The notes under the pieces are model-generated. The model saw only the letters and a list, made by a program, of their open reading frames with translations, was not told the DNA's origin and made no database searches. From the NCBI RefSeq assembly GCF_000388065.1, contig NW_009242978.1, positions 1,811,141 to 1,854,246 on the forward strand: a DNA stretch of 43,106 bases. The letters run 5' to 3'. Numbering within the stretch: position 1 is the first letter of the stretch; every line of letters begins with the position of its first letter. Below are positions 20,901 through 30,343 of this stretch, in pieces. This DNA comes from Fonticula alba. Its lineage: Eukaryota > Opisthokonta > Rotosphaerida > Fonticulaceae. The translations under genes were made by a program, and so were the position numbers.

Positions 20901-21602
20901 CTCATGTGGCTCCTGCGTGAGCATCGGAATATCGTCCGGGTGTATGGCTACAGTGAGATGCCCCCGGCCATTGTGATGGAGCGCTTTGACACGGACTTGA
21001 AGACTCTGCTGCACTCGGCGGTGGCCCTCACGGACCGGCAGCTGGCCGACATCATACGGCAGTGGGCCTCCGGCATGGAGGCCATGCACGCCCACGGGGT
21101 GGCCCATTGCGACCTGAAGCCGGCCAATGTCTTTGTTCGGATGCATGATGACGGAATGTGGCATGTCGCGCTGGGCGATTTGGGCACCAGCCGGAATCTG
21201 TCGGCCGAGCGGTCGTCGGCTCTGGTGAACTCCTTCCCCGAATTGAATGCCATGTCGGTGCCGTATGCATCGCCGGAGTTGCTTCGGGCCTTCCGGCAGG
21301 GTGTTCCCCTGGACCGGGGGGCCTTCTTGCCGGCCGATATCTACGCCGCTGGGATCATGCTGTGGGAGTGCTTGACCCGGTCGACATCTTGGTCCGGTCT
21401 CTCGATGGAGGTGATCATGGAGGCAGTTTGTCAGGAAAATGCCCGGCCCCCGGTGGAGCAACTCCCGGCCGAGGGCCCCTTCGTCCATGCCCGGGACCTT
21501 GTCGAGGCAGCATGGCAGCTGGATGCACAGCGACGCCCAGATGCCGGCACCTTCCGCCAGCAGTGTTCCATGTACTTTGTGGCGGCCGGGGGTCTCGATT
21601 GA
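14957..21602 (+). CDS. Receptor protein kinase: beta-rich and cysteine-repeat ectodomain, one membrane span, TKL-like kinase
   Basis: Exons 14957-16303 and 16501-21602 encode about 2149 aa if one apparent 1-base deletion near 15940-15966 is allowed for. A signal peptide (residues 1-33) precedes a beta-rich region (to about 425), a small cysteine module, a second beta-rich region (about 503-935), then about 850 residues of CxxC-paired furin-like repeats (about 939-1785). The membrane span is about 1792-1818 (IGLAIGLAVGLLVVLVLL). The cytoplasmic kinase spans about 1855-2149: glycine loop GAGGQASV near 1866, VAVK lysine 1896, catalytic HCDLKPAN (Asp 1987), DLG in place of DFG (Asp 2009), then ASPELL. 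All catalytic acidic and lysine residues are present, so it is probably an active Ser/Thr kinase of the TKL group. The intron (phase 1, donor GTGCGT) matches intron 1 of the minus-strand paralogue, whose other five introns are absent here. Ligand unknown. Confidence 0.93.
15940..15966 (+). other. Apparent 1-base frameshift in exon 1 of the receptor kinase
   Basis: The frame ending ...LLYYAESSPG runs into a stop at 16022. The continuation AKLWRADIH... lies in another frame and is closed upstream by a stop at 15937. No GT-AG intron fits between them. The paralogue is continuous at this place (TKALWRVNYH). Runs of five G (15949-15953) and five C (15956-15960) sit here, so a lost base in sequencing is the simplest cause; a real inactivating deletion is the alternative. 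Confidence 0.8.
16305..16346 (+). repeat. Imperfect (TG)n at the start of the kinase intron
   Basis: TG-rich run directly after the donor GTGCGT of the 197-bp intron 16304-16500. The intron also contains a CTGAC branch-like motif and ends CCTTGCAG. Confidence 0.85.
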
Positions 21603-22195
21603 GATCCCCGCCCCCTGAGAGGGGCTTGGCCCATCCTCCATGGCCGCGGACAATGGGATCTCCTTTTTTGCTGGAGTTGCATCGTGATTTTTCCCTGCAC
21701 TCGTGTGGTGTTTCGTTACTGGGACCAGATGGGGGGGGGGGAGCAGGAGGGCAAGACAGCCCGGGGACGCGCAAGGGGTCCGTGCTCCTCGGTGACGGAT
21801 CGCCGACGCCGGGGGCCGCGTTTAACGTGTCTCGGATTGCCCCATGTTGGCACGTCGGGCATGGGCGAAGGGGCGTGGCAGTCGGCCGGCCGCGGAGGGC
21901 CCTCTGGCCGATACCTCCAGGGGTCCCGAGTGGTGCGCGACTGTCAGGATGAAAGGGGGACGGAAGGGAGTCACGGTCGCAGGAACAGGCAATTGGGAGG
22001 CAGGCGTCCGACTGTTCGGACAGGAGAGCGAGCCTGGTGGCCGATGGCCTCAGATCCGGCCCGGGGATGGTCGCCTGTTAGGCGAGATTTCTTCTTCGAA
22101 TGGCCGATCAAAGGCGGCCTGTGGGAAAGACCGGGCGCAGGAAGAGAACGGGCGGCAGCAGAGGGGGGCGATTTTCGATGACTACAAAAGGCCAC

Positions 22196-22202
22196 TATAA
22201 AA
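22196..22202 (+). promoter_or_regulatory. TATAAAA, orphan TATA-like or variant poly(A) signal
   Basis: A perfect TATA-like heptamer on the plus strand, with no plus-strand gene downstream. It lies about 600 bp after the stop of the plus-strand kinase. It could be a variant poly(A) hexamer, the promoter of an antisense transcript running into the minus-strand kinase, or chance. Confidence 0.3.
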
Positions 22203-22351
22203 GCTCCCTTTACGGGGGGGGGGCAGGGGGGTCGGTGTCGTCAGCATGTCTCCTCGATCGCTGCCGGGTCCCTTTGAAAAGTGCCATCGTAGCATGCCTG
22301 GACACGCGGCTGGCCGGCCCCCGGGCCTCGCACTGGCCAACCGGCCGACTG

Positions 22352-22372
22352 CCCCCCCCCCCCCCCCCCCCC
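22352..22372. repeat. Poly-C tract (21 bases)
   Basis: C-run between the convergent kinase genes. It is a G-run in the 3' sense-strand sequence of the minus-strand gene. Confidence 0.9.
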
Positions 22373-22621
22373 GCCCCAGTGCGTGGTGGCCCTGTGGTGC
22401 CGGTTGGCGGCCCCCGGGGCCGGGGCGACATCGGGCTTCGGCCATATGGGGCGCACGATGCCAGTGGGGACCCCTCCCCTCGCGGCCGAGCCACGCCCAG
22501 GGGGATGCCGGCTGCGGACGCCGGGCACGCTCGCGGGACAGTGGACATTGCTGGTGACTTGTATTTCGTCGAGGTGAGTGAGGCCCCGGCTCGGGAGGGA
22601 TGTCAAGGGGGGGGGGTCGAT

Positions 22622-25600
22622 TCACTGGTCAGGGAGCATGGTCACCAGGGTGGCAGCCAGGTGGCGAAGGCTGGCAGCCGGTGGTCTTGCCGGTGCTTCG
22701 GGGGCCCACAGCAGGGGCAAGGTGTCGAGCAGATTCTGGCCGAGAGACGGGCTCACCCGGGTGACAGGGTCGGCGGCGTGGTGGAGCTCCGGGCGCCGGC
22801 CGGCGGTCACACTTTCGGCGATGCTCATGAAGGAGCCATCCTCCCAGGGAACCCGGCGGGCGATTGTCTCCCAAAGCAGGAGGGCAGCGGCATATATGTC
22901 AGCCGGAAGATAGAGGTTTGCCTCGACAGGGCGTCGGCGCTGGAAGGCGACCAAAACCTCGGGCGCCGCATAGCGCGCAGTCATGGCATTCAGCTCGGGT
23001 GCATGGGACACCAGGGCCGAGGACCGGCTGTCGGAGAGATTGCGACTGGTGCCGAAATCCCCGAGCGCCGCTCGCCAAGCACTGCCATCGGGGCTGACAA
23101 AGACATTGGCCGGCTTCAAGTCGCAATGGGCGACACCATGGCCATGCATGGCCTCCAAGCCGGTGGCCCATTGCAGAGCCAAATCCAGTCGAGTGTGCAG
23201 GGACAACTCGACCTCCGAGTGGAGGAGGACGCCCAAGTCGGAGTGGAAGCGCTCCATGACGATGCCGGGCGGGGACTCGCTGTAGCCGAACAGCTGGACG
23301 ATGTGATCCTGGTGGCGGAGCAGCCTGTGCGAATGGATGTGTGAGTGGCCTTTGTGTTCTTTGGGCTCTTTGTGTTCCCTGTGTGTGTGTGTGTGTGTGC
23401 GGCAGACAAGGGCCCCATGTGCGCAGATAGCAGGAGAGTGGGCGAAAGAGAGAGAGAGAGAGAGAGAGGAGAGGGGCATGTACCACATGAGGGCGATTTC
23501 GTTTTGGAACAGAGCAACATGGCGGGGGGTCATTGTGGTCGCTTGGGGAGGGAACAGAGGGAGGCAGCGGGGGAGTCAGCCATTCCGAGCGGAGGCCACA
23601 TAGCGGGACCACATGACGAAGCATACCCTTTAGCTGCTTGATGGCCACGATATCCGGGCAATTGAGGCGCGCGGAGATCCCAGCACCGACGGCTCGCGCG
23701 GCAAAGACAGTGGCCTGGGCGCCGGTGCCGAGGGCCGTGTCGATCGGGGTGAAGTCCATCCCCAGGTCCACCTGGATGGCGCCCGGGAGGGAAAGTTCTT
23801 TCCGCCACCCCACGACAGGACATGTCAGTCAGGCAAAGGGCGAGGCCGAGGGGAGGGGGGGGGAGGGGGGCATGTCCGACGGCTGGCGTACCGACAAGCG
23901 TGTTGAGGACCGTTGAATCTGAAATCCGGGGGTCAGTCACGGGGATGGCCAGGGGGAACGGGCTCTCAAAGCTCGGCCATGGGTACGCACTCTCATCTGG
24001 GTCATCCTGAAAGGCCAGCACGGGATGAAGGAGGAAAGGAGTGCGGTCAATGACGGAAGATGGGGGCGAAGGGCAGGGCGAGGCTCGGAAAAGGCCGGGG
24101 CGGGGGCATGCGCACGGAAGGTTTCGGGGCCGGGGCTCGACGCAAGCGCCACAACAAACAAATGGCCAGGGCCAGGAGAAGCAGCAGCAGCAACAGTCCC
24201 AGCCCAACGCCCAGTCCCAGGGCTTCGGGCGACACGGGGGGGGGGGGGGGGGGCGCGTCGATCAGTGATGGGCCATGGCACCGGAAGATGGGAGGAGGGC
24301 GGGGGACATACCAAGTCGATGATCGACCGCGGGTCGGGGGTTGGTGCACTCGTCCCGGCTTGGGCCGAAGCACTCGCCGAGGCACGAGGAGTGGCAGGGG
24401 CCGCACGCGGGGACCGGGGCGTCCCAGTGGTCGAAGAACCCGGCGGGGCATTTGGAGACGCAGGCATTGCCCTGCAGCAGGAGGGAGTTCGGTGCACACC
24501 GGTCGCAGGAATCGGCCTCCCGGCAGACGAGCAGGCCATGGGCGTCCGCCTGGCAGCCGGGGTGCATGGCGGAGACCGTGCATTGTTCGCACTCCGCCGG
24601 GCAGGGGAGGCAAACGCGCTGGCCGAAGTGCGAGGCGTACTGGACCGCCGGACAGGCGGGCAAACATTCGCCGGTGGCCACCTGCAGCCAGTCATCCTCG
24701 TTTGCACAGGCCGTGCAATGGTCCGGAGATGGATGGCAAGTGGCACACCGGGGCGCGCACCGGGCACACGTGGCCTGGGGGGCAATCGGGCTAACATCAA
24801 ACACTTCCCCGGGGGGGCAGGTGTCCTGACATTGCTCGGTCACCAGAGACAGCATGAGCCCCGCCCGGCAGGCGGTACAACGAGCCGCACAGGTGTCCGG
24901 AGATGCGGCATCATGGAAGCAGCTGGTGCAGTCGGGCGGGCAGGCAAGGCACCTGCGGACATCGGGACAGGGGAAATGGCCCTCCGAGCAGGCTTCCGTG
25001 CAGCGGGTCTGCTCCAGGAGCTGCCCCTCCCGGCAGGCGGTGCAATGGCCAGCGGTCGGGCCGTCGCACATGAGACACCCCTCGTGGCAGGGCTGGCAGA
25101 GGCGTTGGTCGGGGCCGGCATCGATGGCAAACTGGCCCGCCGGGCAGGCTGGCTCGCATGTTCCGCGCAGGGTCAGCGGATGGCCGGACTTGCAGGCGGT
25201 GCATTGGTGAGCATCGGGCCCGTGGCAGGCGGCGCAGGCCGTGTGGCAAGGGGCACACTGGCCGTGGTCCGGGAAAAAGCCCTCCGGGCAGGATGCCAGG
25301 CACCGGTGGTCAAGCATGACCGACTCATCGGCATGGCAAGTGAGACAGTGCCCGGGATCGGGGCCGTAGCATGTGGCACAGGAGCCGTGGCAGGGGGAAC
25401 AAAGGCCGCCCCAGGGCGAGGTGCCCTCCGGGCAGGGGCTGTCACACGTGTCGGCCGGGAACAAGAACCAGCCGCGGTTGCATTGGGCACAGACATCGGC
25501 AGACACCGGGCAGGTGGTGCAGTTATCCCCGCACGCAACACAGCCATCCTCGGTGGTCCGGTGGCCGGCCGGGCAGGCGGACACACAACGCATGGGCCCC

Positions 25601-28600
25601 TGCCCGGCCGGGAGGGCCAGCAAATCCGACCGGCAGGTGCCGGTGCAGTCGGTGCTTCGGATGCCGGTGCACTGGTGGCAGGAGACATGGCACGGAAGGC
25701 AGCGACCGGCCATGGGGACGTGCTGGGGGGCGCATTCTTGGACACAGGTGCTCCCCTGGAGGAGGTGGTCCTGACACCGCCAGCAGTTCTCATCGGTGGG
25801 CCCATTGCACTCGGCACAGGCCTCATGGCAGGGGAGACATGCCATGGAGGAGTCATCCCGGAAATGGCCCTCCAGGCAGGGAGACTCACATGCAAGCAGG
25901 CCACCCGGCCGGGGGACCTGCTCGAGGCCGGGGATGCAGGCGGTGCATTCGTCGGCCGATGGCCCGGCGCAGTCGGCGCATGTGGCATCACACGGCTGGC
26001 AGGCGGCCAGGGCCGGTTGCCCGAATGCCCCGGCCGGGCAGGAGGCCACGCACCGACCGTCATGCGTCAGGAAGAGGTGCCCCTCGCAGGAGAGGCACAT
26101 GCTCGAGGTGCAGGATGTGCACCCCGCGGGGCAGGCCATGCACGGGCCGGCGCCCGAAAGCCAGCCAGGAGGCCGGTGGAATCCGGGAGCACACACCTCG
26201 CAGGCGTCGGGGGCTCCGGAACACAGGGCACAGGACCGGTGGCAGGCATGACAGCGGCCGGGCCCGGGGAAGTCCCCCGGGTCGCAAGTGCTTGTGCACA
26301 GAGAGTCGAGCAGGGCATCCGGCGACAGGAAGACCAGCCCCGGCTGGCAGGCAGTACACGCACTGGCCGATGTGCAGGTGAGGCAGGCCGAGTGGCACAC
26401 CGAGCAAGACCCGTCGCCGGCGTCAAAGCGCCGGGCATCACACTGGTCACAGGTGCCGGGTGTGGAGCAGGCAATGCAGCCGCTGTCGCAGGGGACACAG
26501 CGGCCATCCGCCAGGCGGAAGCCCATGGGACAATCGGTGGCACATGTCCGGCCATCGGGCTGGAGGGCCGTGGCGCCGGGGCAGGTCAGGCAGGCGATCG
26601 GGCTGCCGGGATGCGTGCATGTGGCGCAAGATGCGTGGCAGGCGTGGCAGGCGGTGGCCGTCGCATTGGGGGCCGTGCTGGCCGGGCAGGTGGAAACACA
26701 TGTGCCGGAGTCCGGCAGCAGGAGCAGCCCCGGCTGGCAAGAGAGACACCTGTTGGGCTGGGAATCGCAGGAGGCACACCCGGGCACGCATTCGAAGCAG
26801 ACGCCCATGGTGGCCTCCAGGAGGAAGCCCTGGCGGCAGGCCGTGCAACGGAAGGCATCCGCACAGGTGCTACACCCGGCCGGGCAGGGCTCGCATGCAC
26901 GGGCATGCTCGTGTGGCCAATACCCGGGGGGGCATTCGGCCGCGGGAGCACATGAGCCATTGGGCTGGCGATATGCCCGGTCGTCGGAGCAGGCCAGGCA
27001 GGCAGTCGGGCTGCCCGGGGCCGCGCACTGGCTACAGGTGCTGTGGCAGGCCAGGCATCGGTCGGGGGCCGGGTCCGAGGGATCGAGTGCCATGCCGGAG
27101 GGGCAGGCCGTGCAGAGGACCGACTCCCCGACTTCGGGGGCCGAACAGGCAGCACAGTCGGCACGGCAAAGGCATGCCCCGGAGGCGTGGCGATGGAGGC
27201 CAGGCGGGCAGACGGGGAGACATGTGGCCGGGTCGGCGGGCAGGAAGAAGTTGCACCCGGGCTGGGAGCAGTCGGTGGCCAGGGGGCCGTGGCATGCTTG
27301 GCAGTCTTCATGGCAGGGGCCACACTCGGGGGCATATGTGCCCAGGGGACATGCCTCCGGGGCCACCTGCAGCAGGAAGGTGCTGGACGGATTGGAGCGT
27401 GACACGATGAGGAAAGCGGCGGCGGCGGGCTGGCCATCCGAGAGAGAGCCCGACTGGGGAAGTTGAGCCGCGGTGATGAAGGTATGTTCGGTGACCGACA
27501 GGCCGGCCGGGTAGGTGGACATGTGTGAAGGCCCCAGCTGGCAGACGGCGTGGCCCAGGGGACAATGTAGCAGAAGGACGCCGAAGAAGTCGCGGTGCAA
27601 CACCACTAAGGCACTGGGGTATTCGGGATACCCCTGCAGGTGGAGGGCCTGCGCATGGAAGACAGTCGAAGGGGCAGTGGATTTGTTCAGGGGGAGGGGG
27701 CCGCGGCTGCTGGGGGACCCGGCGATTTGCCGAGTGCGCTGTTGGGGCTCCATGCCGAGTGGATAATGGATGACAAGCCAATGGGGCACGGTGTTGATCA
27801 GGGCGATGCCCGTCAGCAGAAGATCATACTGGGGCAGGTGATGCGGTCGGGAACCGGAGGCCAATGCCATGGGGCGCCAAAAAATGGATGGCACAATGCC
27901 GGAGTTGAGCATGTGGATGGGCCATGTGCTGGAGTGTGCGGCCGGGCGCCCAGCCGGAGGAGCGGGCTGCTGGCGCGGGGATGTGCTGCTGGTCGAGGTC
28001 CCGGACCGGGTGCCCACCGGGTGCCGGGACACCGCCGGGGCAAGTGGCATGACGTTCGGGGGATTGTGGGTCTGGATGTGCTGCCAGTCCTTGGTGGAGG
28101 TGCGTGCATCGCCGAAACTCACCAGGTCCCAGGGATGAGCAACGAAGCCGGCATTTTGGATGTACTGATAAACCCACGAGACGGGCTGACCGGTGGCCGG
28201 GTTGGTGTGGATGGCCATGGCGGCGGAGGTCCTTTGATCGGCTGTCAGGATGCCCTCCACTTTGATGAGGCTGCCGTCTGGGCGGAGCTCGTGAAAGGGA
28301 CCATCATAGGAAACGACCGTCGGCGAGATGCGATTGCCAAGGGCTTGGGTGGAAAGGGACGAGGCCGGAGTCGCCAGTGGGGAGTGCAAAGCGGGGCATT
28401 CATCCTCCTCGCCATGAAGCGGAAGGTGGCACTCGAAGGTGATCTGGGACTGCTGGCCGGAAAGCACAATGAGCAACACCAGGCGGATGGTATCGCCCTG
28501 GCGCAGTGGGCCAAGCTCGAACATCTGCCGGACGGAAGAGACGCTGGGAAGTCGCTCCAGCGGGTGGACCTGCAGCGGAGCTGTCAGGTCACTGGCCAGG

Positions 28601-30343
28601 CTCCGGACATCGACCATGGCAAAGGTGCCGGTTTGCAAGATGGCCAACATGCCACCGGGCTCCCGGGCCGACAGCGAATCACGGGAAAGGTAGAGCCGGC
28701 CGTCTCGGTGGAACATGCGAGTTGGAGTGAGAGCCGCGATGTTTTTGTCGGCCTGCTGGGAGATCCGTGTCAGGGGCATATGGGGCCGGGAGGGGGGAGG
28801 ATCGGGCTGGCACTCGGCCTGCGCCGGTTGATAGCCCGGGCCGCAGATGCTCACGCATTGGGCAGAGGGGGCGCCATTTACCAGGGTCCGACGGAGCAGG
28901 TAGCCATCCATGCAAGCGGTGCACACCCCGGCCACACAGGCTCGACAGTGGTCTCCGGGGCAGGGCCGGCAGTCATCTGGGCAATGGTCGAGGCATGGTC
29001 GTGTGAGTAGCGTGATGTTGGTGGCGGTGGGAGGGGGGGAGCAATGCCAGGGGCAGGGGGACGGGGGCAGGAAACATGGGTGTACATCGGTATGGAGAAA
29101 GGGCCACCGCGTGGAATCCATCGGCGCACGCGGCACAAAGCTCCATCGGCGAAGCCAAGGGCGCGTACACCCGACCGGGGGCGCATTTCCACGAGCCGGT
29201 GGCCGGGTCGCACACGATCGAGGGGTCGGCCCCGGTGCACCCGAACAATGGGCCGGTGGGGAACACGCGCACATGTTGATGGGCCAGCCACAGTTCGGGG
29301 GGATGTGCGCGGGCATTGGCCATCGACACGGGCAGCATGGCGGACTGCAGGGGATTGAAGTGGCCCGGAGCTCGAACACGCTGCCACAGAAGCCGCGTGG
29401 GGTGGTAGTTCACGCGCCAGAGGGCTTTCGTGGATTGGTGGACCAGATGCAAGTACCCGGTGGGGAGGGTGATGTGCGGCACACGGGGGACCATGTGGAG
29501 GAGGAGGTGGTCTTGGGCCTCGGACAGGGGACTGGTGAGGAGGTCGAGCCAGGTGTTGTTGGGACCCAGGCCAATGTAGATCTGCAGCTCGCCGGGCGTG
29601 ACAATGACCAGATCCATGCGATCCGGGTCGGCCGTCAGGAAGCGCGTGGCAGCCATGTCGAGGATTGGCTGGCTGGTCGAGGTGGCTCGCGATCGGGCGC
29701 CCTCTTGCAGCCAATACCAAGAAGAGGGCGTGGCTAGGAAGAGATTCCCGGGAAGACCGGCGGTCGCACTCCTCGGCTCAACGGCCAACTTGGACGAGGA
29801 GAAGATGTTGTTCTCGAAGTGCAGGAGGACCGCGGCGCCCTCATGATCGACCAGGATCCGGGCCACCGTCGGTGCGATAACATCCACCGCGAGGATAACT
29901 GGTTGGATGTTCCCGTCGAAGGAGTAGGGGTGATTGTTATGTTGCCAGGTCAGGTAGACAAGTTGTCTGTCTTGCCAGGCAAACATCGGCTGCTGAAGCT
30001 CCGGCGTAGGGAGGGCCATGAGCGTGGGGACGGCCGTTTCGGGGATATTGAAGAGGGTGAAGGATAGGTCGCTTTGTCGGGAGAAGAAGGACCCGAGGCG
30101 CAGGGAGGGGAATAGGCCCTGCTCGGTGCGCTGCGGGTAGAAGTTGGCTGCTCGGTTGTCAAAGACGTATTGGACAATGGATCCCGGGGAGTACATGCGG
30201 CCGAAGTTGTGGGCCGGCAGGGGGTCCATCTGGTGGGGGCTTTCCACGAGAAAGGTGTCCGGAAGGTCCACATCGGCTGTGGACCCGGCCCACAGCGGGC
30301 TGAGGAGTGCAAGCACCGCCAGGAGCAACGTCCAGAGCGACAT
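22622..30343 (-). CDS. Receptor protein kinase paralogue, seven exons (2358 aa)
   Basis: Exons (minus strand): 30343-29086, 28976-24312, 24222-24116, 24006-23892, 23797-23627, 23541-23484, 23324-22622. All phases match, and the kinase junctions reproduce the intronless paralogue at 14957 exactly (VLNTLV-E, QLK-A, LMW-LLR). A signal peptide (MSLWTLLLAVLALLSPLWAG) is followed by a beta-rich region to about 400, a cysteine module, a second beta-rich region (about 475-955), about 1000 residues of furin-like cysteine repeats, and a membrane span at about 1976-1997 (LGLGVGLGLLLLLLLLALAI). The kinase spans about 2049-2358: glycine loop GTGAQATV at 2072, VAIK lysine 2102, HCDLKPAN with Asp 2193, and canonical DFG at 2214-2216, then AAPEVL. 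Predicted active TKL-like Ser/Thr receptor kinase at the cell surface. Small introns of 85-159 bp interrupt the juxtamembrane region and N-lobe. Confidence 0.95.
23381..23468 (-). repeat. (CA)n and (CT)n runs in intron 6 of the minus-strand kinase
   Basis: On the plus strand, a GT run lies at 23381-23399 and an AG run at about 23447-23468. On the sense strand they read CA and CT and fill much of the 159-bp intron, providing its pyrimidine-rich character. Confidence 0.85.
24236..24253 (-). repeat. Poly-C (sense) tract before the membrane-span exon
   Basis: Eighteen G on the plus strand, C on the sense strand, lying 13 bases before the acceptor of the membrane-span exon (24222). It serves as the polypyrimidine tract of this 89-bp intron. 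Confidence 0.8.

Larger units (their letters stand above)
21603..22621. other. Convergent intergenic region between the two receptor kinases
   Basis: About 1 kb between two tail-to-tail stop codons, and so 3' sequence for both genes. It holds TATAAAA at 22196 and a 21-base C-run (22352-22372). No AATAAA is present on either strand, so the two genes must use variant signals; TATAAA at 22196 could be one for the plus-strand gene. No coding sequence was found. Confidence 0.6.

Noticed and set aside
19830-21653. Minus-strand open frame of 607 codons opposite the plus-strand kinase domain
   Set aside because: The sense strand encodes conserved kinase motifs in one frame; the antisense product has none.
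24025-26955. Very long plus-strand open frame (976 codons) opposite the minus-strand receptor kinase
   Set aside because: It is the antisense of cysteine-repeat exon 2. GC-rich coding DNA with few TTA/CTA/TCA codons leaves the opposite strand open; the product has no signal or domain.
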